A stretch of DNA of 64,000 bases from Paramicrobacterium agarici. GTDB lineage: Bacteria > Actinomycetota > Actinomycetes > Actinomycetales > Microbacteriaceae. The DNA is taken from assembly GCF_002563955.1 (NCBI RefSeq), contig NZ_PDJE01000001.1, forward strand, positions 2,976,001-3,040,000, in the 5' to 3' direction. Each line of letters opens with the position of its first letter. The first letter of the stretch is position 1. The position numbers were made by a program, and so were the translations under genes. Of this stretch, positions 7,141 to 15,167 are shown in pieces. The notes below the pieces were generated by a model, which saw nothing but the letters and a program-made list of their open reading frames with translations, made no database searches and was not told the DNA's origin.

Positions 7141-8796
7141 CTACGCCGGATGCAACGCCAGCTCCTGCCCGCGCCAGCGCCGCCGCAGCCACCGGTCGTG
7201 ACTCGCGATCACCACGGCACCGGGATACGTGCCCAGAGCCTCCTCGAGCTCGGTGGCGAGCGCGAGCGACAGGTGGTTCGTCGGCTCATCGAGCAGGAAC
7301 AGATGCGGCGGCTTCGCGATGATGAGCGCGAGTGCCACGCGTCGCTGCTGCCCCACCGAGAGGCTGCCGACAGGCCGGTCCAGATCGCGCGGGGCCACGA
7401 GCCCGAGCGACGAGAGCGGCAGCTGCGCGGCGCGCTTGGCGCCAAGTGCCTTCTCATACAGCTCACGCGCGCTCGCCTCTGGTCGCGCGAACCGTACATC
7501 CTGCTCGAGCAGCTGAACCCTCAGTCCGCGGCGGCGCGACACACTCCCCTTGTCGACTCGCAGGTCGCCGGCCATCACATGCAGCAGCGTCGATTTTCCC
7601 GCACCGTTCGGTCCGGTCACGAGCAGCTGCGTGCGCGGTTCAACGGTCACGCGGTCGATGTCGAGACGACCATCGACGCTCACATCGCGAACGGAAAGCA
7701 GCGCTTCCCCGTCGGCAAGCGCGTGCGACCCCGTCGGGATACCGGCAAACGACAGCACCTTCGGTGGTTTGCGCACCTGGTTCTCGCGCAGCTCCTCGAG
7801 ACGCCCGCGAGCGTCCTTCACGCGCCTGCTGATCGCCCCGTCAGTGCGCGCCTGCTTGAACTTCACGATGTATTTGTCGTTGTCGGTCGGTCCGCGGCGA
7901 TGGCTCACCTGCCGTGCGCCCACATCGACGTCGTACTTCAGCCGCTTCAGCTCGTCTTGCTCGGCGGCGAACTGCGCCTCCCATCGCTCGCGCTCCAGCT
8001 GCTTTGCGTCGAGGTACTCCGTGAAGCTCCCTCCGAACACCGTTGCCCGCGACGCCTCTCCCACGGCGGCACGGCTCGCGTCAATGTCGACGAGCCCTGT
8101 CGCGACCTCGTCGAGGAACGCCCTGTCGTGGCTGGCGAACAGCACGGAACCTTTCCAGCCCATAAGTTCGTCGCGCAGAAACGCCACGGCGGAATCATCG
8201 AGGTGGTTCGTCGGCTCATCGAGCAGCAGGGCATCTGGTCGCTCGAGCAGAAGCGCAGCGAGTGCGAACCGGCTGCGCTGACCGCCACTCACGGCGTCAA
8301 GGCGTCGATCCAGACGGATGCTGTCAAGCCCGAGCCCCGCGAGCACGCGGTCGCGCCTCGCGTCGACGCCCCACACGTCGAGCCGCTCGGCGTTCTCGAG
8401 GGCATTGGCGTAACGCTCGGTGGCGTCGTCTGTGCCGTCGAGCTGCTCAGCAGCATCCGTCAGCTCTTTCTCCGCTCTGCGGTTCTCAGCGAGCGCGCGC
8501 TCGATCAGGTCGTCGACAGTGTCGTCGGCGTCGTGCGGCACCTCCTGCCACAGCAATCCGGTGCGCGCCGGCCGCGCGACCGTTCCGGCGTCGGGCTCGT
8601 CGGCACCCGCCGCAATGCGCAGCAGTGTCGACTTGCCCGATCCGTTCTCGCCGATCAGGCCGAGGCGCGCGTTGTGCGCGACGACGAGGTTTACATCGGT
8701 GAGCACGCGACGGTCGCCGAACGATCGCGAAATGCCATCGAGCCGAACGTGATCGAGTCGCGCGGCCGTGGACTGTCTGAGTGTCTGTGTATGCAT
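7141..8796 (-). CDS. ABC-F family ATPase (ribosome-acting)
   Basis: 551 residues with two ABC domains and no membrane segments, the mark of ABC-F proteins, which bind the ribosomal E site and rescue translation or displace antibiotics. Domain 1: Walker A G-E-N-G-S-G-K-S-T (49-57), signature V-S-G-G-Q-R, Walker B L-L-L-D-E-P-T-N-H-L. A charged linker follows (about 230-340). Domain 2: G-P-N-G-A-G-K-S-T (about 396-404), signature L-S-V-G-Q-Q, L-F-L-L-D-E-P-T-N-H-L. The ATG at 8796 follows AGGGGA; an upstream in-frame start lies almost at the transcription start. It is like the actinobacterial macrolide-tolerance group (OleB/TlrC type), but which drug, if any, cannot be told. Preceded by a good promoter and followed by a DHA2 exporter. 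Confidence 0.88.
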   Translation of the reverse strand: MHTQTLRQSTAARLDHVRLDGISRSFGDRRVLTDVNLVVAHNARLGLIGENGSGKSTLLRIAAGADEPDAGTVARPARTGLLWQEVPHDADDTVDDLIERALAENRRAEKELTDAAEQLDGTDDATERYANALENAERLDVWGVDARRDRVLAGLGLDSIRLDRRLDAVSGGQRSRFALAALLLERPDALLLDEPTNHLDDSAVAFLRDELMGWKGSVLFASHDRAFLDEVATGLVDIDASRAAVGEASRATVFGGSFTEYLDAKQLERERWEAQFAAEQDELKRLKYDVDVGARQVSHRRGPTDNDKYIVKFKQARTDGAISRRVKDARGRLEELRENQVRKPPKVLSFAGIPTGSHALADGEALLSVRDVSVDGRLDIDRVTVEPRTQLLVTGPNGAGKSTLLHVMAGDLRVDKGSVSRRRGLRVQLLEQDVRFARPEASARELYEKALGAKRAAQLPLSSLGLVAPRDLDRPVGSLSVGQQRRVALALIIAKPPHLFLLDEPTNHLSLALATELEEALGTYPGAVVIASHDRWLRRRWRGQELALHPA

Positions 8797-8829
8797 CTGG
8801 TCCCCTTTGGGGTCGGCCAGGCGCGCGCA

Positions 8830-8858
8830 CAATGACAGTGCTACTCGTATCGAGTGTC
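8830..8858 (-). promoter_or_regulatory. Sigma70-type promoter of the ABC-F gene with a palindrome in its spacer
   Basis: TTGACA (8858-8853) is a perfect -35 box, 17 bp from TGTCAT (8835-8830). The spacer holds a perfect inverted repeat ACTCG-tat-CGAGT at 8841-8853 that touches the -35 box. Transcription would start near 8823, about 27 nt before the ATG, too short for an attenuating leader peptide. The palindrome is placed to act as an operator for a dimeric repressor. Confidence 0.7.
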
Positions 8859-9080
8859 AAGAGGAAGAATCCTTGCGCGCCTGTCAGTGAAATCCGCCGG
8901 GCAAGCCTCGGACGCGGACCGGACAGGAGTGCGCTAGTTCTTCACGATCGACGAGCATAGACGACGGATGCTGCAAAGTAAACGAGTTTCAGACAGCTGC
9001 CTTTGCCCGTGTCTCTCCCGTGCCCTTTCGGAGCAAGGTTTGCAACAAGACATTCAGGGCGACGCCACCTCCTGAGATTT
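8859..9080. other. Intergenic region, nothing assigned
   Basis: The 378-bp gap between the ABC-F and hsp20 starts holds the ABC-F promoter on the left and the heat-shock operators on the right. Between them I see no gene, RNA gene or convincing hairpin. Confidence 0.5.
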
Positions 9081-9107
9081 CTAGCACTCTCTGCCTTCGA
9101 GTGCTAA
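9081..9107 (+). promoter_or_regulatory. CIRCE element (HrcA operator)
   Basis: CTAGCACTC, nine bases, GAGTGCTAA. The consensus is TTAGCACTC-N9-GAGTGCTAA, so only the first base differs. TAATAT at 9105-9110, overlapping the right arm, is a plausible -10 box, so HrcA bound here would block it. Confidence 0.92.
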
Positions 9108-9123
9108 TATTTCTGTTACTAAA

Positions 9124-9144
9124 CCTGAGTCAACGGGACTCAGG
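9124..9144 (+). promoter_or_regulatory. HAIR element (HspR operator)
   Basis: CCTGAGT, seven bases, ACTCAGG. The HspR consensus is CTTGAGT-N7-ACTCAAG; the single change in one arm is matched by the complementary change in the other, so symmetry is kept. It lies 16 bp downstream of the CIRCE element and 30 bp before the hsp20 ATG. Confidence 0.88.
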
Positions 9145-9174
9145 TGCTCATTCGATCACGAAGGGAGAAGTGAA

Positions 9175-9603
9175 ATGGTGATGACATTTGATCCGCTCAG
9201 CCAGCTTGACCGTGTCGCGTCGAGCATCTTCTACTCCGCGCGTGGTCCGAGCGCAATGCCCGTCGATCTGCATCTGGACGGGGATCGCTACATCCTCAGC
9301 GCGGATCTGCCCGGCATCGATCCCGGATCCATCGATATCAACGTCGATGGCTCACTGCTGACGCTTCGAGCTCAGCGCTCGATCGAGTCGGGCGAGCACG
9401 TTCGCTGGCTGACACGAGAGCGTTTTGGGGGAAGCCTGATGCGTCAGTTCACCCTCGGTGAGGGCATCGACACAGAAGGAATCAGCGCCTCGTATCAGAA
9501 CGGTGTGCTCAGTCTGATCATTCCGCTGTCCGAACGAGCGCGTCCCCGCAAGATCGAGGTCGAACAGGGCGCCCCGGATGCGCCGGCGGCCATTAACGCC
9601 TAG
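9175..9603 (+). CDS. Hsp20/alpha-crystallin small heat-shock protein
   Basis: 142 residues, a cytoplasmic holdase chaperone that keeps unfolding proteins from aggregating. The alpha-crystallin domain spans about 25-125: M-P-V-D-L-H-L-D-G-D opens it, A-D-L-P-G-I is typical, and Y-Q-N-G-V-L-S-L-I-I-P closes it (family motif G-V-L-x-I-x-P). GGGAG precedes the ATG at 9175; the second ATG at 9181 is an alternative. The promoter region carries both CIRCE and HAIR, so heat induction under HrcA and HspR is expected. Two small genes follow on the same strand. Confidence 0.93.
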   Translation: MVMTFDPLSQLDRVASSIFYSARGPSAMPVDLHLDGDRYILSADLPGIDPGSIDINVDGSLLTLRAQRSIESGEHVRWLTRERFGGSLMRQFTLGEGIDTEGISASYQNGVLSLIIPLSERARPRKIEVEQGAPDAPAAINA

Positions 9604-9621
9604 CCGGCGCCATCGCCATTC

Positions 9622-9648
9622 GCGGGGGAGCGGCTACCGCTCCCCCGC
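9622..9648 (+). terminator. Hairpin after hsp20
   Basis: Perfect 12-bp GC-rich stem (9622-9633 with 9637-9648) with a 3-nt loop, 19 bases after the hsp20 stop. No proper T-run follows, so it may only partly terminate or may protect the hsp20 mRNA. Confidence 0.5.
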
Positions 9649-9684
9649 ACAGCATCCTTTCAATGACGATGTGAGGTGAGAACG

Positions 9685-9948
9685 ATGAAACGTATCCTGT
9701 CGACTCAGATGACAATGTTCCTGCAGGACATGGAGTACCCGTGTGACCGCGACGACCTGCTCCGCGAAGCGAAGGCGGAAGGCCTCTCCACCGCCGATCG
9801 AAAACTGCTGGAGCACCTGGAAAGCCGACTCTTCTCCAGCCGCTGGGACATCCGACGTGCGCTCGCCACGTCGAGCACCGCGTCGGCACGGCAGACACGC
9901 AACCAGCAGAACGCCTCCCCAGCCGGGAGAGAAGTGGTCAGCGTTTAA
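9685..9948 (+). CDS. Small DUF2795-like protein
   Basis: 87 residues. The middle reads F-L-Q-D-M-E-Y-P-C-D-R-D-D-L-L-R-E-A, then L-E-H-L and a W-D-I-R-R-A-L helix; this resembles actinobacterial DUF2795 domains, small helical proteins of unknown function often seen beside stress genes. The tail is Ser/Ala/Gln-rich and probably disordered. AGGTGAG at 9674-9680 fixes the ATG at 9685. It is 82 bp after hsp20 and may share its heat-shock transcription through a leaky hairpin. Confidence 0.7.
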   Translation: MKRILSTQMTMFLQDMEYPCDRDDLLREAKAEGLSTADRKLLEHLESRLFSSRWDIRRALATSSTASARQTRNQQNASPAGREVVSV

Positions 9949-9951
9949 CGA

Positions 9952-10016
9952 CCCCGCGGCTTCAGCGGGGAGTCCACACTAAGAAGTTGCAGAGGCCGGG
10001 CGGGAAACGTCCCGCC
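9952..10016 (+). other. Two consecutive hairpins between small stress-locus genes
   Basis: First stem CCCCGC/GCGGGG (9952-9957 with 9965-9970). Second stem GGCGGGA/TCCCGCC with a 4-nt loop (9999-10005 with 10010-10016). Neither has a T-run. They lie directly before the next small gene and may set its expression relative to the gene upstream. Confidence 0.4.
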
Positions 10017-10045
10017 TTGCACGACGCAAGACCGAGGAGAGTGAA

Positions 10046-10303
10046 ATGTCGCTTGTTGCCGAACCTCAAATCCCGGGTCGCGGCACCACGGCACCGCCGT
10101 CACTCGAGGACATCCGGCTCGATGCACTGTCGCATCGTGAATGGCGAGTGATCGACACACGCTTACCCGAACATGACGCTCCGTGCGTGCTCGGATTTAT
10201 TGAACGCTGCGGCAACCGCTACGAAACCCTCGTCCTCGGCCGGGGAGTACGAAGGTACAGCTTCCCGAGCCTGGCTGAGGCAAAGCGCCACTTCGCCCGA
10301 TAA
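10046..10303 (+). CDS. Small protein of unknown function (heat-shock locus)
   Basis: 85 residues, no recognised family. It has an N-terminal disordered part (about 1-20), then a compact acidic/basic segment with H-R-E-W-R-V-I-D-T-R, L-G-F-I-E-R, Y-E-T-L-V-L-G and R-R-Y-S-F-P-S-L-A-E-A-K-R-H-F. That pattern suggests a small beta-rich domain. GAGGAGAG seven bases before the ATG at 10046 and normal codon use support it as a real gene. It is third in the hsp20 group. Confidence 0.6.
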   Translation: MSLVAEPQIPGRGTTAPPSLEDIRLDALSHREWRVIDTRLPEHDAPCVLGFIERCGNRYETLVLGRGVRRYSFPSLAEAKRHFAR

Positions 10304-10339
10304 CATCACTGCGCTTGAGCTTCCGGTTCGCGAGCGCCG

Positions 10340-11455
10340 TCAGAGCACGTCGTCGCGGCCCGAGATCTTGAGTGCGTCAACAACGCCCTTCACCCGCTGC
10401 GCGTTCTCGCTCGTCGTGACCAGAAGTGCATCCGGCGTATCGACGACGACGATGTCCTTCACGCCGATGAGACTCACGACGCGATCACTGTGCGACACGA
10501 CAATGCCGCTCGACGCATCCGCCAGCACACGAGCGTTCTCACCGAGAATCGCGAGATCGTTCGAGAGCCCGTTCGAATTGAGCTTCGCGAGCGAGGCGAA
10601 GTCCCCGACGTCGTCCCATCCGAAATGACCGGGAACCACGGCCATGCGGCCCTTGGCGGCCGACGGCTCTGCCACGGAATAGTCGATCGCGATCTTCTTG
10701 AGCTTCGGCCACAACCGGTCGACGGCGGGACCGCGCGTCGTCGGATCGTCCCACGCCTCGGCCAGCTGCAGGATCGCGTCATGCAGCTCCGGCTCATTGC
10801 TCGCAAGCTCTTCAAGCAGCACGTCGGCGCGCGAGATGAACATTCCCGCGTTCCACAAGTACCCGCCGTCATCGAGGTACGCCCGCGCCCGCTCGATGTC
10901 GGGCTTCTCGACGAAGGCGTCGACGCTCATGGTCCCATCAGCACCGTCGATGTTCAGCGCGTCGCCCGCCTTGATGTAGCCGAAGCCGATCGCGGGCTCG
11001 GTGGGGCGGATGCCGATGGTGGTGATGTATCCCGCTTCGGCAGCGGTGATCGCCTGCTGTACCGCAGCGCGGAAAAGCCGGTCCCCTCGAATGACGTGGT
11101 CCGCGGCGAACGACCCGATGATCACGTCGGGTTCCCTGCGCTGCAGAATGGCGGCGGCGAGACAGATCGCGACGGTGGAATCCCGGGGGTCGGCCTCGAG
11201 AACGATGTTGGCGTCGCTGATCTCGGGCAGCTGCGCCTCGACAGCGCCGCGGTGCGCGCGGCCGGTCACGACCATGATGCGATCGTCGCCCGCGACGGGA
11301 GCGAGCCTGTCCCACGTCGCACGCAGAAGCGTGACGCCCGAGCCCGTGAGGTCGTGCAGAAACTTGGGCGCGTCCGCACGCGACAGCGGCCACAGCCGCG
11401 AACCGATGCCGCCAGCGGGGATCACGCTGTAAAAGCGTCGTGAGGCGTTCGTCAT
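10340..11455 (-). CDS. manC: Mannose-1-phosphate guanylyltransferase
   Basis: 371 residues. Makes GDP-mannose from mannose 1-phosphate and GTP, for cell-wall polysaccharides, lipoarabinomannan-type glycolipids and protein mannosylation. The nucleotidyltransferase signature is at the N-terminus (P-A-G-G-I-G-S-R-L-W-P-L-S-R), followed by F-A-A-D-H-V-I, G-F-G-Y-I-K-A-G, F-V-E-K-P and W-N-A-G-M-F-I. It lacks the C-terminal isomerase domain of bifunctional ManC/AlgA, the short actinobacterial form. TACCGT lies six bases before the ATG at 11455, so the mRNA may be leaderless; GGAG is only two bases away. Confidence 0.9.
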   Translation of the reverse strand: MTNASRRFYSVIPAGGIGSRLWPLSRADAPKFLHDLTGSGVTLLRATWDRLAPVAGDDRIMVVTGRAHRGAVEAQLPEISDANIVLEADPRDSTVAICLAAAILQRREPDVIIGSFAADHVIRGDRLFRAAVQQAITAAEAGYITTIGIRPTEPAIGFGYIKAGDALNIDGADGTMSVDAFVEKPDIERARAYLDDGGYLWNAGMFISRADVLLEELASNEPELHDAILQLAEAWDDPTTRGPAVDRLWPKLKKIAIDYSVAEPSAAKGRMAVVPGHFGWDDVGDFASLAKLNSNGLSNDLAILGENARVLADASSGIVVSHSDRVVSLIGVKDIVVVDTPDALLVTTSENAQRVKGVVDALKISGRDDVL

Positions 11456-11488
11456 GACTCCACGGTACCGGCACCGCCCGCAGAACTA

Positions 11489-11502
11489 TCTCGACATCGA
11501 GA
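11489..11502. promoter_or_regulatory. 14-bp palindrome TCTCGA-ca-TCGAGA
   Basis: Perfect inverted repeat in the divergent region between manC and sdhC, about 35 bp from the manC start. It resembles MarR-type operators in form; the regulator is unknown. Confidence 0.4.
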
Positions 11503-11621
11503 CACTAAGGGTCCCCTAAGGGGCAGAGTGCCCTCAGAGCGGCATAGACTGGGAGTCAGCGCCATGCGCTCGCCGGCCGTCCGGCCGACGCACAATGCGA
11601 ACCGTCAGGGAGGGTCGTTCC

Positions 11622-12041
11622 GTGTCAGCGAAGACTGCAGGGACTCCACCAGTGTCAGCTACCACGTCGAAGCGTCCGGCAGGAACTCTGTACCGTGGTC
11701 GCGAGGGCATGTGGTCGTGGGTCCTGCACCGGATTACCGGTGTCGCCATCTTCTTCTTCCTCCTCGTGCATATTCTCGACACCGCACTCGTGCGGGTCTC
11801 GCCCGAGGCATACAACGCCGTCATCGGCACGTACCAGACTCCGATCATGGGGCTCGGTGAGGTCGCTCTCGTCGGCGCCATCGTGTTCCACGCGTTCAAC
11901 GGCATCCGGATTATTCTGATCGACCTGTGGAAGAAGGGGCCGAACTACCAGCGCGCCATGTTCTACATCGTCATCGCCGTCTGGGTCATCACCATGCTCG
12001 CTTTCGTGCCGCGGCACCTGATCAACGTCTTCGGGCACTAG
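11622..12041 (+). CDS. sdhC: Succinate dehydrogenase cytochrome b556 subunit
   Basis: 139 residues, membrane anchor of complex II. Three membrane helices; L-H-R-I-T-G at the first helix and F-H-A-F-N-G-I-R at the second are the SdhC signature, with histidines expected to bind haem b. The GTG at 11622 is chosen because AGGGAGGG lies seven bases before it; an ATG at 11595 has no such site. First gene of sdhCDAB. Confidence 0.93.
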   Translation: MSAKTAGTPPVSATTSKRPAGTLYRGREGMWSWVLHRITGVAIFFFLLVHILDTALVRVSPEAYNAVIGTYQTPIMGLGEVALVGAIVFHAFNGIRIILIDLWKKGPNYQRAMFYIVIAVWVITMLAFVPRHLINVFGH

Positions 12042-12055
12042 AAGAGGGGAACGAC

Positions 12056-12505
12056 ATGTCGCAAACAATCGAAGCTCCCCGCACACCGGCTCGCGCGAAC
12101 CGTTCGTCGGGAACGAACTGGGAGAAGTGGGGCTGGATCTACATGCGCGCGTCGGGCGTGCTGCTGATCGTGCTGATCTTCGGGCACCTGTTCATGAACC
12201 TCATGGTGGGCGACGGAGTCAGCGCCATCGACTTCGCGTTCGTCGGCGGAAAGTGGTCCGATCCGTTCTGGCAGGTCTGGGACGGCCTGATGCTGTGGCT
12301 CGCTCTCATTCACGGCGGCAACGGCATGCGAACGCTCGTCAACGACTACGCCCACAGCCGCGGCATGCGCGGAACCCTGAAAATCGCGATTCTCGTCGCC
12401 GTCGTCGTGCTGCTCGTGCTCGGCACGCTCGTGATCTTCACGTTTGACCCGTGCCCCGCCGGGTCTCCTGCCGACCTGCTTCCCTCGATCTGTAAGGGGC
12501 TCTAA
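12056..12505 (+). CDS. sdhD: Succinate dehydrogenase membrane anchor subunit
   Basis: 149 residues, second membrane anchor of complex II, with three helices. Y-M-R-A-S-G-V near the first helix, G-H-L-F at its end and L-I-H-G-G-N-G-M-R match actinobacterial SdhD. It helps form the quinone and haem sites. AGAGGGG precedes the ATG; it starts 14 bp after sdhC. The C-terminus carries two cysteines (C-P-A-G and I-C-K) outside the helices. Confidence 0.92.
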   Translation: MSQTIEAPRTPARANRSSGTNWEKWGWIYMRASGVLLIVLIFGHLFMNLMVGDGVSAIDFAFVGGKWSDPFWQVWDGLMLWLALIHGGNGMRTLVNDYAHSRGMRGTLKIAILVAVVVLLVLGTLVIFTFDPCPAGSPADLLPSICKGL

Positions 12506-12512
12506 CTCACCA

Positions 12513-14330
12513 ATGTCCACCACCGCTGCACCATCGTCATCCGCCGATTCGACAGTCGTCGGCGGCATCCACTATCACCAGTTCGATGTCGTCATCGTCG
12601 GCGCAGGCGGCGCGGGAATGCGCGCAGCCATCGAGGCCGGCCCCGGCGCGAAGACCGCCGTCATCTCGAAGCTCTACCCCACGAGGTCGCACACGGGCGC
12701 CGCTCAAGGTGGCATGGCGGCCGCGCTCGCGAACGTCGAGGAGGACACCTGGGAGTGGCACACCTTCGACACCGTCAAGGGCGGCGACTACCTCGTCGAC
12801 CAGGATGCTGCTGAGATTCTCGCGAAAGAGGCGATCGACGCCGTCATCGATCTCGAGAACATGGGGCTGCCGTTCAACCGCACCCCCGAGGGCAAGATCG
12901 ACCAGCGGCGCTTCGGCGGCCACACCCGCGACCACGGCAAGTCGGCTGTTCGCCGAGCCTGCTACGCGGCGGACCGCACGGGACACATGATTCTGCAGAC
13001 GCTGTTCCAGAACTGCGTCAAGCTCGGCATCAACTTCTTCAACGAGTTCTACGTTCTCGACATCGTCATGGCCGAGGTCGAAGGCGAGAAGAAGCCCGCC
13101 GGTGTCGTGGCGTACGAGCTCGCGACCGGAGAGCTGCACGTCTTCCAGTCGAAGGCGATCATCTTCGCGACGGGCGGATTCGGCAAGATCTTCAAGACGA
13201 CGTCGAACGCGCATACGCTCACGGGTGACGGCGTCGGCATCGTCTGGCGCAAGGGACTCCCCCTCGAGGACATGGAGTTCTTCCAGTTCCACCCGACGGG
13301 CCTCGCGGGGCTCGGCATCCTGCTCACCGAGGGTGCCCGCGGCGAGGGCGCGATTCTGCGCAACGCCTCGGGCGAGCGGTTCATGGAGCGCTACGCCCCC
13401 ACGATCAAAGACCTCGCTCCCCGTGACATCGTCGCGCGCAGCATGGTGCAAGAGGTGCAGGAGGGGCGCGGCGCCGGCCCGAACAAGGACTACGTGCTGC
13501 TCGACTGCACGCATCTGGGCGCCGAGGTTCTCGAGACCAAGCTTCCCGACATCACGGAGTTCGCGCGCACGTACCTCGGCGTCGATCCGGTCACCGAGCC
13601 GGTTCCAGTGATGCCGACCGCTCACTACGCCATGGGCGGCATCCCGACAAACACCAATGCCGAGGTTCTCGCGACAAACGACACCGTCGTTCCGGGACTC
13701 TACGCCGCGGGCGAATGCGCGTGCGTCTCGGTGCACGGCTCGAACCGCCTGGGCACCAACTCGCTTCTCGACATCAACGTCTTCGGAAAGCGCGCGGGCA
13801 ACAACGCCGTCGAGTACGTCAAGACGGCGGAGTTCGTTCCGCTGCCCGAGGATCCGGCCAAGGAGGTGCGCGAGACCCTCGAACGCATCCGCAACGGCGA
13901 CGGCCCCGAGCGCATCGGCGCGCTGCGCAAGACGCTGCAAGACGAGATGGACAAGAACGCTCAGGTGTTCCGCACCGACGACACGCTCGACGAAGTCACG
14001 CAGACCATTCACGACCTGCGCACGAAGTACATGAACATCTCGATTCAAGACCACGGCAAGCGGTTCAACACCGACCTGCTCGAGGCCGTCGAGCTCGGGT
14101 TCTTGCTCGACCTTGCCGAGGTCGTCGTGTTCTCAGCGCGCAACCGCAAGGAGTCGCGTGGTGGCCACATGCGCGACGACTACCCCAAGCGCGACGACGA
14201 GAACTACATGAAGCACACCATGGCGTACCTGACCGGCGACCCGCATTCGGCGGATGCTGCCGATCACATTCGCCTGGACTGGAAGCCCGTCGTCATGACA
14301 CGCTACGAGCCAATGGAGAGGAAGTACTAG
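12513..14330 (+). CDS. sdhA: Succinate dehydrogenase flavoprotein subunit
   Basis: 605 residues. Oxidises succinate to fumarate in the TCA cycle, passing electrons to SdhB. The FAD dinucleotide fold is at 28-36 (V-G-A-G-G-A-G), the FAD-linking His is His60 in [10 protein letters not shown], and H-P-T-G plus R-G-E-G carry substrate-binding residues. The C-terminal R-x-G-H motif region ([11 protein letters not shown]) is intact. ATG at 12513; the nearest AAGGGG is 13 bases away, so loading may depend on sdhD translation 7 bp before. Confidence 0.97.
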   Translation: MSTTAAPSSSADSTVVGGIHYHQFDVVIVGAGGAGMRAAIEAGPGAKTAVISKLYPTRSHTGAAQGGMAAALANVEEDTWEWHTFDTVKGGDYLVDQDAAEILAKEAIDAVIDLENMGLPFNRTPEGKIDQRRFGGHTRDHGKSAVRRACYAADRTGHMILQTLFQNCVKLGINFFNEFYVLDIVMAEVEGEKKPAGVVAYELATGELHVFQSKAIIFATGGFGKIFKTTSNAHTLTGDGVGIVWRKGLPLEDMEFFQFHPTGLAGLGILLTEGARGEGAILRNASGERFMERYAPTIKDLAPRDIVARSMVQEVQEGRGAGPNKDYVLLDCTHLGAEVLETKLPDITEFARTYLGVDPVTEPVPVMPTAHYAMGGIPTNTNAEVLATNDTVVPGLYAAGECACVSVHGSNRLGTNSLLDINVFGKRAGNNAVEYVKTAEFVPLPEDPAKEVRETLERIRNGDGPERIGALRKTLQDEMDKNAQVFRTDDTLDEVTQTIHDLRTKYMNISIQDHGKRFNTDLLEAVELGFLLDLAEVVVFSARNRKESRGGHMRDDYPKRDDENYMKHTMAYLTGDPHSADAADHIRLDWKPVVMTRYEPMERKY

Positions 14331-14332
14331 GC

Positions 14333-15091
14333 ATGTCGCAGGTGGTGGAAGAGGCGCCGGTGTCGAACGACCCGACGCAGACCTTCACGGTGACGCTCAT
14401 CATCCGCCGTTTCGATCCGGATGCCGATACCGAACCGCACTGGCAGGACTTCGACGTCGAGATGCTCCCGACCGAGCGCGTTCTCGATGCCCTGCACAAG
14501 ATCAAGTGGGAGGTGGACGGTTCTCTGACGTTCCGCCGCTCGTGCGCCCACGGCATCTGCGGGTCTGACGCCATGCGCATCAACGGCCGCAACCGGCTCG
14601 CATGCAAGACGCTCATCAAGGACCTCGACGTCTCAAAGCCCATCTACATCGAGGCCATCAAGGGGCTTCCGCTCGAGAAGGACCTCGTCGTCGACATGGA
14701 GCCGTTCTTCGAGTCGTACCGCGAGGTGCAGCCGTTCCTCGTCGCCAACAGCAAGCCGGGCGCAGGCAAGGAGCGCACGCAGTCCGTCGCCGACCGCGCG
14801 CGCTTCGACGACACCACGAAGTGCATCCTCTGCGCGGCATGCACGTCATCGTGCCCCGTGTTCTGGACCGACGGTCAGTACTTCGGCCCGGCGGCGATCG
14901 TCAACGCGCACCGCTTCATCTTCGACTCGCGCGACGACAACGCGCAGGTGCGCCTCGACATCCTCAACGACAAGGAGGGCGTGTGGCGCTGCCGCACCAC
15001 GTTCAACTGCAGCGAGGCGTGCCCCCGCGGCATCCAGGTGACCAAGGCCATCGCCGAGGTCAAGCAGGCGATCATGCGCGGCAAGCCGTAG
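14333..15091 (+). CDS. sdhB: Succinate dehydrogenase iron-sulfur subunit
   Basis: 252 residues. Carries electrons from FAD to quinone through three clusters. The 2Fe-2S domain has S-C-A-H-G-I-C-G and A-C-K-T; the 4Fe-4S and 3Fe-4S clusters are bound by C-I-L-C-A-A-C-T-S-S-C-P and C-R-T-T-F-N-C-S-E-A-C-P-R-G. All expected cysteines are present. Starts 2 bp after sdhA with GAGAGGAAG before the ATG. A strong terminator follows. Confidence 0.97.
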   Translation: MSQVVEEAPVSNDPTQTFTVTLIIRRFDPDADTEPHWQDFDVEMLPTERVLDALHKIKWEVDGSLTFRRSCAHGICGSDAMRINGRNRLACKTLIKDLDVSKPIYIEAIKGLPLEKDLVVDMEPFFESYREVQPFLVANSKPGAGKERTQSVADRARFDDTTKCILCAACTSSCPVFWTDGQYFGPAAIVNAHRFIFDSRDDNAQVRLDILNDKEGVWRCRTTFNCSEACPRGIQVTKAIAEVKQAIMRGKP

Positions 15092-15116
15092 GCTTTCTGC
15101 TCCCCGCTCCAGAATT

Positions 15117-15156
15117 GGGCCGGCGTTCTCGGAATTTCGAGGGCGCCGGCCCGTTT
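15117..15156 (+). terminator. Terminator of sdhCDAB
   Basis: Arms GGGCCGGCG (15117-15125) and CGCCGGCCC (15144-15152), with an inner CTCG/CGAG stem, then GTTTGTGTT. Classic intrinsic terminator; it also faces the convergent HAD gene. Confidence 0.85.
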
Positions 15157-15167
15157 GTGTTGGACGG

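Noticed and set aside
5733..7322. 529-codon plus-strand frame opposite the DHA2 exporter
   Set aside because: Composition (Arg, His, Glu, Asp-rich, no motif) is that of a reverse-strand shadow; the minus strand encodes a clear transporter.
12537..14054. 505-codon open frame opposite sdhA
   Set aside because: Antisense shadow of a certain gene; no ribosome site, Arg/Val/Asp-rich composition typical of reversed high-GC genes.
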